Origin: Brachypterus glaber
Lineage: Eukaryota > Arthropoda > Insecta > Coleoptera > Kateretidae
Assembly: GCA_958510825.1 (NCBI GenBank)
Contig: OY294049.1
Location: forward strand, 27,300,986 to 27,364,985
Direction: 5' to 3'
DNA: 64,000 nt
The notes beneath the pieces are model-generated. The model did not search any database, was not told the DNA's origin, and was given only the letters and a program-made list of their open reading frames with translations. Below are positions 42,243 through 53,620 of the stretch, in pieces. The position numbers were made by a program, and so were the translations under genes. How positions within the stretch are numbered: position 1 is the stretch's first letter; each line of letters opens with the position of its first letter.

Positions 42243-43264
42243 CCCAGGAAACCAGATGACGTTCCCGACGTACTATCGACGTCAGTTTTTTAGTCATATT
42301 TGTGACGTCATACATACGACGCATATCAGACGACAACAAGACGTCAGTTTTTGATCAAATCTTGACGTCGTCAAAATTTTACGTCGCTGGGACATCAGTT
42401 TGATGCTGAGGCTATATATTGTTTTCTACCACTAAAAAAAGTTTTAAATTCTATATATTGATTAAATATTGATGACTATAAAGTCTTTTTCAGTAATTAT
42501 GTAAACTGAACAGTACTGTTCAGTCACTATAGCGACTATACTGCCCTACTAATTAGTAGGGCAGTAGCTTAAGCTAGAAAGCAGTAACTTCATTTGTCGC
42601 ATAGCGACGTTTTTACGTCAACTCTGCTGACAAATGGAGTTACTGCTTTCTAGCTTAGTAGGGCAGTATAGTAGGTCTGCTAATTTGATGTACAGCATTG
42701 GATTAGTATGGATTTTCTATGCCTGTGGAAATTTCCTTTCACTGGACAAGAGTAGATATGTGGGGGGAGTAATGGCAAGAAATTTTCTATAGGTTTGTTC
42801 AGGATTTGAGTTATAAACTGTTCAGAACTGGTTCTGACCTATGTTTAATCCTTGTTACCATGTGACTTTAAATAACCAATAAACAGTAGTCCAGAACTGA
42901 TGCTAGTGTATCCTAAACAAACCTTATGAAATCCTGTCATAGGATCTTATATTATAATATTGCCTTCTCTAAAATTAACCCACTCCGCCTACAACCTTGT
43001 GGGTTAATTTTCTCGTGGGTAAAATCCTAGTTTCCTCTTACATACCATAAATAACTATTAATTGGAGAGATATATCATGTGGAACACGTTATTCTAACGT
43101 TATATTTTTGACGTTATTATAACGTCGGTAATGATAATGATACGTCCCTGGGCTGTGACTTATACAGGTCACTGGGACGACAGCAAGACGTCATAATATG
43201 CCGTCATGTAGGTCAGTTAGTGTCCAATAATTGACGTCAAAAAGACGTCTTTTGGTTTCCTGGG
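42243..43264. mobile_element. CCCAGGAAACC element with GACGTC arrays (1.02 kb)
   Basis: The ends CCCAGGAAACCAGATGACGT and the complement of CCCAGGAAACCAAAAGACGT are flanked by AT on both sides. GACGTC/GACGT motifs recur about a dozen times near both ends. A second relative lies at 411-745 in inverse orientation. The internal MITE at 42541-42666 is nested. No ORF is seen. Confidence 0.85.
42541..42666. mobile_element. 126-bp palindromic MITE (CTGCCCTACTAA ends) with empty-site support
   Basis: CTGCCCTACTAA begins at 42541 and its complement ends at 42666, flanked by TATA on each side (or TA, if the outer TA belongs to the element). The first 24 bases are themselves a palindrome. The related copy at 411-745 has one 'actata' and no insert at this site. 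Confidence 0.8.
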
Positions 43265-44754
43265 ATGTATTTAATAATTCAATTTTAATTTAACTTAATA
43301 TGATAATTACCAACATGTCATAAATTTTTCCACATGGTTCCTTTAATAATGATGTGCCACAAATTTGCAAGCAGAGCAAAATAATATTTTTACACTTTAA
43401 TCAAAATAATATTTTTACATTAGCATTAATTCAGCGCCTTTTAGCTCATAATTATGTTGTTTGGGAACTAAGGTTCCAGGGCCAGATTTCCCATTAGGCA
43501 GAAAATAGAGATTTTTTTTTCTTGTCTTTAGTTATCAAATTTTTAAAGCAAGGGGACAAACTGAGTGCATTGTTGATAACATTTTTTTAGCCACCAAGTC
43601 AAACTTACAAGGAAAGTTTTTTCCACCTACTTTTGTGAGTAATAATAATAATAATGCCCTGGATGACCTTTTTTAATGAAAGGCGGTAGCAACTTTAGTA
43701 AATCCTGCCCATAGAAACCCCTAGATTGAAAGGAAACTAATATTTAAGTTTTCAATATACCGCATGTTTACCATTTTTACATACCTTTCTGAAAAAAAAA
43801 TCCTGACGGAATCATCAGTAGAAATTTCTTGCCTGAATTAAAAAAAAGTGTATAAAAGTTTAGAGGTAAAATTATTGGTTGGTCAAAGTGAATTTAAGAA
43901 TTAAAAGCAAATTTGACAAACTGAAATTACGTGATGTGATACACAACTAAAATAGAGTAAAATATAAACTGTATTATAATATATTCTTGTAAATTTTAAA
44001 ATAAACATAAGGATTAAAAAAAAAACAAATATTTATTGAAAAAAAGTTTATTATAATAGCCTTTTAAAGTTAGCAAAATAATATCTTAAAAGAAAATAAA
44101 CATTGTGGTAATAATTTCAAGTGTTTTATTTTTTAACAGATGGTTTTTCTAAAAGAATATTTTTCTTTATATAGAGCCTGTTCCGGAACTCGCGAACGTG
44201 GCCACAGTGGTATAGATTGTAGCGGTCGCGTTCAAAATTAGTGTCTCGCTTTATTACTAGAGATAATAAACTAAATTTAATTTTATTTTGTAGAAGAATG
44301 TTTAACTGTGATTTCGCGAAAATATCTGAAGAATTTTGGGGGTTCATTTGCAAGGGTTCTAGAATTTATTTGAAATGTATTTTTTTATATTCCTCTATCC
44401 AAATATACCCTAAATTCAAAATATTGGTTTATTTTATATCAACTTTGGCCACTTGACATGGGCAAAAAACAGCTAAGTCAAGGACGTTGATATCTTATTA
44501 TTCCATAAATAATTTGTTTTAAAAGATCAAAATTTTTCGGCAGCACCGAAGCCTGGAAAAACTAAGCACATTACCAGAATTTATGAATATTATACTTTTA
44601 TTTTTTATAAAAAAATCAATCTGCATATGTTGCTGCTGTTCACAAAACCAATCTGAACATATGTCTGCGCGTGCTTTATACCACAGTTTCTTTCAGTTGC
44701 ATATCGTTTTACTGTATTGTATCTAATATAATATGATCTATATTATTATTTACT
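43265..44754. other. AT-rich intergenic, no gene supported
   Basis: ORFs at 44126-44353 (-) and 44241-44456 (+) overlap on opposite strands and resemble nothing. A less AT-biased patch is at 44165-44235 ('gaactcgcgaacgtggcc'). Confidence 0.45.
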
Positions 44755-45302
44755 ATTGTTTAATAGTATATTATTCAACGAGCGTATAATAATTAATATT
44801 AATCAGTGAGACTGAATTTTGGGACACGAGCCGATAGGCGAGTGGCCTAATCACCCGAATGATTAATAGATATTATACGCGAATAGAATACTAACCACGG
44901 TCGTTTAGGGTTTTAAACGGTTTATTTTTACAGAACTGTGATTAAAAGGCCTATTAATTAATATTAATCACGATGATTAATCACGGCCGTGAATAAAAAA
45001 TATTTTTTTACAAAACGTATTTATTCCTTATAGAGGGCGCCACATAGTGGTCTCAGAAAAAAAAAGATACAAAGTCTGCTTTTTTGAATAGGGCCATTTT
45101 TTTCACCGCTGATTACGAAAAGGCCTATTAAGGCCTATTAATTAATATTGATCACGATGATTAATCACGGCCGTGGATAAAAAATATTTTTTTACAAAAC
45201 GTATTTATTCCTTATAGAGGGCGCCACAGTGGTCCCAGAAAAAAAAAAGATACAAAGTCTGCTTTTTTGCATAGGGCCATTTTTTTCACCGCTGATTACG
45301 AA
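44755..45302 (-). repeat. Inverted copy of the 22800 repeat plus a 184-bp tandem pair
   Basis: Bases 44760-45000 are the reverse complement of 22800-23066. From 44971 a unit ('cgatgattaatcacggccgt', 'agagggcgccaca', 'aaagtctgcttttttg') repeats at 45155, an offset of 184 bases, with few differences. Confidence 0.8.
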
Positions 45303-45847
45303 AAAAATAGTGAAAAAATTGAAAAAAAAATGCGACATTAGGGCGGTTTAAATTTTTTGAAAAATGTTCGATTTAGTTGAAATTTGGCGTGAAAGCTTCT
45401 TTTGGTATTATTAACAAGAACCAATACCTGAAAACCTAAAATTCAAAATTACGGAATATGGCCGATTTATTTTTAAAATTTTGTCAAAATTAACAAAAAT
45501 ATGGAATAAAACAAAAAGTTATGAAAACTTTAGCCCATTTTTTTATTTCAGTTTATTTAAAAAGCAAAATTAAAATTTCACTGTTTTTGACCTTTTGACC
45601 TATAAACAGCCGTCAGATCAAGTTGGAAGCTTTTGATCATACTGAAAATTCAAAATTTTTGACGGAAAGCCAGTTTCTATAAGAAACGTGCCAGTCGATT
45701 ATAAATTATAATATAATTTTAATATAATTCGAAAAATAATTATGACTTTTAAAAGTAACAAAATTTTGTGTTTGGTTATTAATAACAGATTAATTTAATT
45801 CGATTTGACTAAATTATAATTTAATATTACTTTTTATGCTAATATTT
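45303..45847. other. Repeat remnant, no gene
   Basis: Bases about 45540-45680 share blocks in reverse with 35670-35790 ('gaccttttgacctataa' against 'ttataggtcaaaaagtc'; 'agcttttgatca'), so an old dispersed repeat is present. Otherwise A/T-rich. Confidence 0.5.
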
Positions 45848-46099
45848 GAGGGGTTCAAAGCTAAAGTGGACCAAGTCCATAAAACCCATATTATATTGAC
45901 ATTTAAAGTTGTTTGTTCCTAATTAATTAACTAGTTTCTTCTTAATTAATGAACTAGTGCCATCTACTATCCGAAGACAGAGGTATGGACTTGGTTCCTT
46001 ACAGTACTTAACAATATGTGCTTTCTGCTATCTCTTGAATCAATGCAGATCAAAAAAATCGTCTTTATGGATTTGGTTCACTTTAGCTCTGAACCCCTC
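45848..46099. mobile_element. 252-bp MITE (GAGGGGTTCAAAGCTAAAGT ends)
   Basis: The inverted ends of about 36 bp have four differences; ATTT lies on both sides (45844-45847 and 46100-46103), a possible 4-bp duplication. The interior has a repeated 'cttaattaatgaactagt'. Confidence 0.8.
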
Positions 46100-46296
46100 A
46101 TTTATGTTTAGATATAATTAAACATGAAATTAATCAAATAATCAAGTAAATAAGTGGTAATTGCTCTGTAATCATGAAGTAGTCGATGCCCTCTGTTAAA
46201 TTAAATTAAAATTAAATTAAATAGTTTTTTTTTACTAAAATTTTGTTTCTTTTTATTTGTGCAGGTTAAAAATATTTTTTACAATGTACATTAATA

Positions 46297-46921
46297 TAGG
46301 GTGATCAATAAGTGGCATGCCAAAATTTAAGAGGTGATTCTACATACAAAAATATGAAAAAAAGTTATAAAAATTGGTTCGGAAATGAGCCCTAAGGGAG
46401 ATATCTAGATACGAAAGACCCTTTAAAATTGTACTAAAAATAAGGTTTTTAGTCAATAACTGTGGTATCCTGTAAACCAAACCAAGCGACGAGATTTTGC
46501 GTGTAAACTAGTATTATTAAGTGCATTAAGTTTATGTTAACTTACATTTTAAAATATATCCAAAGGCGTGCCTAGACGGACAAAATAGGTGAGACATTTT
46601 TGCCCCAAACTTTTTTGTAAAAATACATAAAAAATGCCATATAGTGTAACACTGTAACACTTAAAATGCTATTACTCCTTGAATTACAAATTTAGATATT
46701 TCGGTAAAGCATACTTTTTTGCTTAGTTTTAAATAAAGAATCGCCCTGCAGCATTAAAATTTTATTGGTGCGTTTTTTTCCCCATTTAATATGTCTATAT
46801 TCGAACGGCCGTAGCTTCCTTAGGGCTTATTTCCAGACCAACCCTTATAGGAACTTTTTTTCATATTTTTAGATGTAAAATCAGCTCCTATATTTTGGCA
46901 TGTCAGTTACTGATCACCCTG
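46297..46921. mobile_element. 625-bp TA-flanked element of the CAGGGTGATC family
   Basis: The left end TAGGGTGATCAATAAGTGGC and the complement of the right end CAGGGTGATCAGTAACTGAC are flanked by TA. It shares 'gtgattctac', 'ggttcggaaatgagccctaa' and 'cgtgcctagacggacaaaat' with 16391-17056 and 48035-48600. Confidence 0.88.
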
Positions 46922-47405
46922 TATCTTAAGTATATTTTTTTTTCAAACAAAATAGTAGTATAGTGCACAATCTTTAAGATTTATTTTATTTATATTAGAT
47001 TTATTTTTTTAATACTTAAATTCTTTCTATTCCTAAATTAAAGAAAAAACAAATATTGTGCTTACTACTTCTAATTGCCATGAACATTAAGCCTTATCAA
47101 CTAATGGCTCATATTTTTTAAAATAAATCTATAGTTAAAATATGTAAGAACAGATTTTCCCTGATTTTTTTTTTATGTTAAATTAAAAATAGAATAATTT
47201 AGTAAATCAAAAATAAGGAACATTTCTGTGTTAAACAAAATATTATTTTTATTTAACTTTATATTACAAATAAATAAGTATATATACAGATATTCAGCGT
47301 CAAACTGGCTAGGATTTTACCGGGAAAATGCCCATGCCTCCGAAACTAAGCATTTTTAGTTAAGCATTTTTACCCTAAAACCCAGTAGTAAAAATTAATA
47401 TTATA
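46922..47405. other. AT-rich spacer, nothing recognised
   Basis: No repeat or gene could be assigned. Confidence 0.4.
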
Positions 47406-48660
47406 CAGGGTGTCTCAACCAAGCCGACTTGGTCGATATATAGTAAAGTATCCACTTTAGAGAAAAACTTTAAAGGAAAAAGTTGTATGGTTTTAAAAAA
47501 GGCACATTTTAAAAGTATTTTAAAATATACAGGATGGTCCTCTTAGGGTGGGTAACATCTGACTTAATTTTTTCAAATGGAATGGTACATTTTTTATTAC
47601 GCTATCTTATTTATCATTAAAATTCCTTTATTTTGATACCATATTATATGGGTCTATTGTTTACAGTTTTTGAGATATATGTTTTTTTTTTGAGAAAAAA
47701 TGCAATTTTAGTGATGAGATAAAACCTTTTCCAATTTCTTTATTTTTTGTCAAAAATTAATAAAATTTTGCAAACTTATCTTAAAAGGGTGTATCTAATT
47801 ACAATATGCGCAAAAAACAAAATATTTTATACAGGGCGTTCAAAAAAAAATATTCACACTTTTGGATTTTCAAAAATAAAAAACTCGATTTTTTAAATGG
47901 AATGCTATATTTTTATTTACTATTTAAATGTAGGATGAAGTTATGCATAAAATGATATAAGATACTTAATAGATCCGTTTAGCGGTTTTTAAAATAACTG
48001 AGTTTAAAAAAATAAAGTTGTCGAATTATACGTTGAAAAATATGAAAAAAAGTTCCTCTAAAGGTTGGTCCGGAAATGAGTCCTAAGTGAGCTACGGCTC
48101 TTTAAAATTGTAATAAAAATATGGTTTTTAATTAATAACTCTTGTACTCTTTATTCTAGAGCGACGAGCTTTTGCATGTATTAATAAGGGCAATAAGTTT
48201 ATGTTAATTTTTTTTTATTTATTCAGAGGCGTGCCTAGACGGACAAAATATGTGAGGCTTAACACGTTTTTGCCCCAAGCTTTTTTATGTGTATTTTTTT
48301 TTTATTTTTTATTATATAGATTCCTTCAGTAAAAATACATAAAAAAAATACAATTAAGAGGAAGTAACTCCTACAACTCCTTTAATATTAAATTTACGTG
48401 TTTTGGTGAAAAATACTTTTTTGCTTAGTTTTAAGTGAAGAATCGCCCTGCAGCATTAAAATTTTATTGGTGCTTTTTTTGTTCCCGATTCAATATATCC
48501 ATCTTCGAAGTGCCGCAGCTCCCCTACGGCTCATTTCCGGACCAACCTTTATAGGAACTTTTTTTCATATTTTTTAACGTAGAATCACCTCTTAAATTTC
48601 TCGAACTTATTTCTGAATAACCCTGTATATCGACCGAGTCGGCTTGGTTGAGACACCCTG
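47406..48660. mobile_element. 1.26-kb TA-flanked composite element (CAGGGTGTCTCAACCAAGCC ends)
   Basis: The 35-bp inverted ends have one mismatch, flanked by TA. Bases 48035-48622 are a truncated CAGGGTGATC-family copy whose own right end ('aataaccctgtata') sits next to the outer right end. Bases 47640-47930 recur in reverse at 59715-59995. No ORF is seen. Confidence 0.88.
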
Positions 48661-49606
48661 TATATCAAGGAATTGGAATTGGAGCCAAAAACCCGATAAA
48701 TGGCAAAATCACATTTTCAAATCACATGCTTAAAAATAAGAAATTATGAGTTATTAGGTTTTAAAATGGTTGAATACTAGAATAGAATACTATTAAAAGG
48801 AAACCCCGGGAAATGATTATACCATTAAAGAGAGCACAAGCAGTTAAATAAATAGTGAAATTAAAACGTTGTTTTGAGATTTTGATTGACTTGTCGGCTT
48901 GTTGGCTCCAGACCCTCAATATATTTTTGAAAAGTTTATATAATCATGTGTCTAAAAATGCTTAGTTTCCGATAAATGTTTATAAAAAAAATATTTAAAA
49001 ATAAAATTAAAGATTGTCAAATAATTTAAACAAATTAATTTTATTAATTATTTTCAGTTTTTTTTTCAAATACTATATTATAGAATGATTTATTTTGAGT
49101 AAAGATGTTAATATAAACATGACATGACATAATAGTTATTTATGTACCAAGGATATTAAGTATATGTTTATGCCCTGAGGGCGACGATATTACCCGAGGG
49201 CCTCTGGCCCGAGGGTTTTTAAGTCGCGCGGGGGCATACACATCTGTTAATACCCGCGGTGCATACAAACATTTATGTCATAGTAGTACGTATTGCAAAA
49301 AAAAAATGGATAAATCAATATATTTTTAAATCTGAAAATTCAATTTGATTTTAACACTATCGTTTCTAGGGAAATGCTGTATTAATAAGTTAATCAAAAA
49401 CTGTTTTTTGTGTTTTTATACCAGCGCGGGCCATAAAATTCACTATTATGTAGTTGGTAACTAAGCAATAAAAACACAATAATGAACTACGATGACATAA
49501 AACTAATCATGTTTAGACACGTTGTGTCTTAAAATTACTAGTTTTGTAGTTATTGGCCAGACCTGCCCGGTAAATTATGTAGTCAGTCCAACATTAAAAA
49601 TAGTTA
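48661..49606. other. Spacer with a GC-rich palindromic island
   Basis: Mostly A/T-rich. The exception is 49169-49240, which is GC-rich and imperfectly palindromic and is listed separately. Confidence 0.5.
49169..49240. repeat. GC-rich imperfect palindrome
   Basis: GCCCTGAGGGCGACG at the left pairs with GTCGCGCGGGGGC at the right, and CCCGAGGGCC with GGCCCGAGGG in the centre. It stands out sharply from the AT-rich surroundings, probably as part of a dispersed element. Confidence 0.6.
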
Positions 49607-49943
49607 CAGGGTGTTTACGGTCTTCTTAACACTATTATTAAAAAATAAAATCAGTTTTTATAGTTTACTTAAACACATTTTGCAATTAACGTATAGAAAA
49701 CACGTTCATCTTTTCATGTTTAATACTCAAATCCCAGAATTACGAACAGACTATGTATTAAAAGTTGCGTTTCTGTTTATTTTAAACTTTACGAATTGAA
49801 AATGTATCAGCAGCCTTCAAAACCAAAAAAGGTAATTTCTCGCGTTTTTATTTTCTGATAAAAAATGTTTATTTTTCGGCTTTTTTTAATGCAGTAACAT
49901 TTCTACCCTTAATATTTATCCCAGAAGACGGTAAACACCCTGT
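49607..49943. mobile_element. 337-bp TA-flanked MITE (CAGGGTGTTTACGGTCTTCT ends)
   Basis: The left end CAGGGTGTTTACGGTCTTCT and the complement of the right end CAGGGTGTTTACCGTCTTCT differ by one base, flanked by TA. The 62-codon ORF inside has no recognisable homology. Confidence 0.88.
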
Positions 49944-51191
49944 ATATTATTATGGGCAGTTTAAAACATGAAGTGAATTAGCGAGTGTTCTAAACTTATA
50001 TAATAATAAATCAAGCACGTGCGTGTTGAGTATACAGGCTGTACATTAAGTCTGTAATCACGTTTCAGTTGTCTTTTTTAAAAAAAAACGTTCGGACAGG
50101 TCGATTATTATTTTTATTTTTGCAAATGATTTATAAATATTTTCACCCTCTTGCACCCTCCCATCACAACTTTTTTTTTTCAAATAGCAACCTACCCCTT
50201 GTGACACATCGTTGAAATAGTTATTTGCGCTGCTAGTGGAGGTAAAAGAATTTTTCTGTGTGAGATCGTATTTTGTGGATCGAAGCTGAGCTGCGGTCCA
50301 TAAACACGACCGAGGACAGGAAAAACTTACCTACGGGTAGTGCATTACGTTTTTCTCACTAGGAGTTAAAATCTTATTTTATCAACAATATTTTTGGCAT
50401 TTATATTTGTGACAATTCAAGAAACCATTTTTTATGGAATCACTCTATAAAATTAGAAATAGTAGTCTTGTGTATGTCCCCCTGCGGTAAATTTAAGCAC
50501 ACTTCGTGTCCTTGTGCAGTAAATCGTTTTTTCTGTCTTTAGTTACGGTTTTGTTTGTATTGATTTCATCTATCACTAAGTGTGCTCGATATAGTACTTT
50601 CCATTATTTTCGACTTTTTGATTAAGTAATGTCAACTTAGCTACTTGGTAGTGAGAAAAGGTTATTTAATAAGCTTTCTAAAAGTGTCATAAGACAAAAT
50701 TTTGAAAAATGTGTTTTTTAGTGTAATTACTGGTCTTATTGAGATCTGTATAACTGGCATATTACATATAACTATTCTAGTTCAAAATTTTGTGTTATGA
50801 CACTGTTCTGTAACGGGTGCGATATGATAAAGCCTTATTTGGCAAAGAGCTTATAATAAAATGGGTGGCTATTTGAAAAAAAAAAATGGAATGTGTGGAT
50901 GCATGTGATAACATTTGGTGTAAACCAAAATTTTCAAAACTAAAAATAACAATCGACCTGCCTGAGCATTTTTTCTTTAACTTGACTGGGAAGTTAAAAA
51001 ATGCTCAGACAGGTCGATTTTAATTTTTAATTTTGCAAATTTTGGTTTACACCAAATGTTATCACAATTTTTACCCCCTTGCTTATTAAATAACCTTTTC
51101 AGCGATGTATCAGGGTTAGGTTGCTATTTGAAAAAAAAAGTTGTGATGGAAAATTTTTTTTTACACAAAAATTTTCAAGTTTAACAATAAA
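49944..51191. other. Repeat-derived spacer
   Basis: Contains an internal inverted repeat around 50890-51065: 'ggtgtaaaccaaaattttc', 'cgacctgcctgagcattttt' and their complements. The same 'caggtcgatt' block is also at 50098. It looks like a foldback remnant. No gene is seen. Confidence 0.55.
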
Positions 51192-51432
51192 GGGAACGTT
51201 CAAGTATTACATAACGCAAAATGTACTAAAATTCATACTCTTCATACCTCGGTTCTCGCGTTTTTCAAGGCTGTAGAGATTTCATATTTTGGATACCCCC
51301 CCCCTAACACAACCCCTATTAGGGGGGGTAGCCAAAATATGAAATCTCTATAATGTATAAATAGTGCGAGAACCGGTGTATGAAGTGTATGAATTTTGGT
51401 ACAATTTGCGTTACGTAATACTTGAACGTTTC
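51192..51432. mobile_element. GGGAACGTTCAAG foldback MITE, complete copy
   Basis: GGGAACGTTCAAGTATTACA at the left is mirrored by the complement of the right end (GGAAACGTTCAAGTATTACG). The arms share 'cgcaaa..gta..aaaattcata' and 'cggttctcgc' and almost meet at a C-run/G-run pair near 51300-51325. It is about 240 bp. Confidence 0.85.
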
Positions 51433-51589
51433 CAAAGACCTATAACTGAAAAGTTAATCGGGTGATTCCAGACTTATATACCCTGTATTTTATTTACTAG
51501 TCGTAAATAAACAAAAATTATAATAAAAAAACGCAAATTAATAATTTTAAATTAAGTAATTATACAGCATGATTTAGAAATAGCTACAT

Positions 51590-51850
51590 TCTTTTCAAGA
51601 GGTTTTTGGATCCACATGTATATAAACTTTTTTTTAGCTTTTGATGTAAAATCACTCTGCATTATTGAGATTTTAGCTTTTAACATTTTACTGTTTAATT
51701 TTTGTTTCTTAAAACGTGTAATTTAGCCTTTAATTGTGTTTTTCTTGAAATATTACAACAAGAGTACCCTTTTTGTGTATTTTTACCTAAAAAATGCCAT
51801 TCTAATAATAAATCCACAAATAACATCAAAAAGTTTGGGGCAAAAAGTGA
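51590..51850 (+). mobile_element. Half copy of the 15276/38140 foldback family
   Basis: It shares 'gatgtaaaatcac', 'attacaacaagagtacc' and 'aagtttggggcaaaa' with the right-hand half of those elements. It is cut by the next fragment. Confidence 0.7.
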
Positions 51851-51851
51851 T

Positions 51852-51906
51852 TGGGGAACGTTCAAGTATTACGTAATGCAAATTTTGATCATTTTGGACC
51901 CCCCCT
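51852..51906 (+). mobile_element. GGGAACGTTCAAG-family half copy
   Basis: GGGGAACGTTCAAGTATTAC, then 'tgatcattttggaccccccc'. No right end. Confidence 0.7.
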
Positions 51907-52011
51907 GTAACGCTATTTTCCTATACCATTAACATGGGCGTAACACTCCAAAATGAATAGTGGAAATTCATCCAGAACACTTCTACGCATGATATATATT
52001 TCGTATTCGTA

Positions 52012-53112
52012 AGGTAAATGTCTCAAATATCGGACACGACCCAATTATCGGACACTTTTTCACGTTTTTACAAAAAACAAGATATTTAAGTAATAAAATC
52101 AAACAAATATGTTTTATTTGAAATTATGAAATATTTGAATCACAGCGTTGTATCATTTGCCACTTATATCGTATTTTTTAAGCCCTAATAACTAATAAAC
52201 AGCCACGAAATATATAGCCTTTTTCTAAGCAAAGTAAGTAAGCCAACGTTTAACTGAAAAGTGATTTTTCTTAATATTAGTTATTATTAAAATGTCAATA
52301 AAACTCTTTTTAATTCATAATATTGTAGTTTTATACCAATTTAAACCATTTTTGATGTTATTTTAAGATATTTTTATAATTAATATGCTGTCCGATAAAT
52401 AGGACAATAAAATAAAGAAAGTTCCATATATCGGACGGCCGTCCGATATATAGTACATTGTAAATGTATTTTTAACTTCCATATAAAAAAAGGAAATATT
52501 TTTTTTTAAAACAAATCTTGTATACAATGGTTTTAAAGAGTATAAAGCTTTTTCTACTCATTTATCGGACTAGCACTTTCTATCAAATAAGCCGTTTATT
52601 AGGCATTTTTAGTAACTGTCCGATATTTGGGTCTATCCTATAATTTTGTAAGACCTAAATATCGGACACCATAAATTAATGCAAAGTCCATGGACTTTCA
52701 ATATTATCAGTATGATTATTTAATTGAGTATATCGCCAATGTTTTTTTGTAAATCTCAGCTATAGTTAATTATAATCATGCAATTAAGCATTTCTGTTCA
52801 TAGAATCGTTATTTCAATTCTCTCATTACTTTTAAAGTAGTAAAGTAAAAGCCTATGGGTGGTATAGGTATTATATAATAATAATAATATAAAATTTTAT
52901 AATGTTTTGTCATAAAACCTGCAGCGAGTAAGTTTATAAAAAATAATGAGAAATATATACATTTGCATTATATTAATAATTTATTTATTTTTTTTAATTA
53001 ATTCATTATACATTTGGGACACAACTAGTCCGATATTTAGGACACTGTGTCCGATATTTGGGACGTTCGTGGTTTTTTTCGTATTTTACTTAACATTAAA
53101 AAACTATCAAAA

Positions 53113-53149
<37 letters not shown>

Positions 53150-53286
53150 ATAACTTTTTTTGATAAATGAATAAATTTGAAAACTAGAAATATACATTAA
53201 TTAGTTATTAAGGTTCATATGTAATTTTAACACACCATCAAAGTCCGAAATTGCTCTAAAGTGTCCGATATATGGGACCGTTACCT
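52012..53286. mobile_element. 1.28-kb element with internal TCCGATAT-TGGGAC motif array
   Basis: The ends AGGTAAATGTCTCAAATATC and the complement of AGGTAACGGTCCCATATATC are flanked by TA. A motif close to GTCCGATATTTGGGAC (or its complement) appears about ten times along the whole element, at about 52030, 52055, 52388, 52432, 52442, 52565, 52618, 52661, 53030, 53050 and 53262. An (AT)n tract is at 53117-53146. No transposase is seen. Confidence 0.85.
53117..53146. repeat. (AT)n microsatellite
   Basis: About fifteen AT units inside the element at 52012-53286. Confidence 0.95.
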
Positions 53287-53351
53287 TATGTATTATTAAA
53301 GACTTTTGCGCATAAATATGTTCCACCAAACGCATGGTATATTTGTATACA

Positions 53352-53620
53352 GGTTGATCAGTAACTGCCATGCCAAAATTTAAGAGGTGATTCTACATCC
53401 AAAAATATATAAAAAAGTTTTTATAATGGTTGGTTCGTAAATGAGTCCTAAGGGAGCTACGGCCCTTCGAAGATGACATATTGAATGGGGAACAAAAAAT
53501 GCATTACGAGTCGTTTTTGGAAATATGTTTATCAGAATTTTTTTCGTTTTTTTTTTATGGAATTACCTCTTGAAAAAGAGTGTAGCTATTTCAAAATCAT
53601 CCTGTCTATTTTTAAAAACA
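53352..53620 (+). mobile_element. Chimeric fragment of two foldback families
   Basis: It begins CAGGTTGATCAGTAACTGCC like the CAGGGTGATC family and follows it to about 53495. It then switches to 'cgagtcgtttttggaaatatg' and an end resembling the CAGGGTGTATTTGAAATAGC family ('agctatttcaaaatcatcctgt'). Confidence 0.65.
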
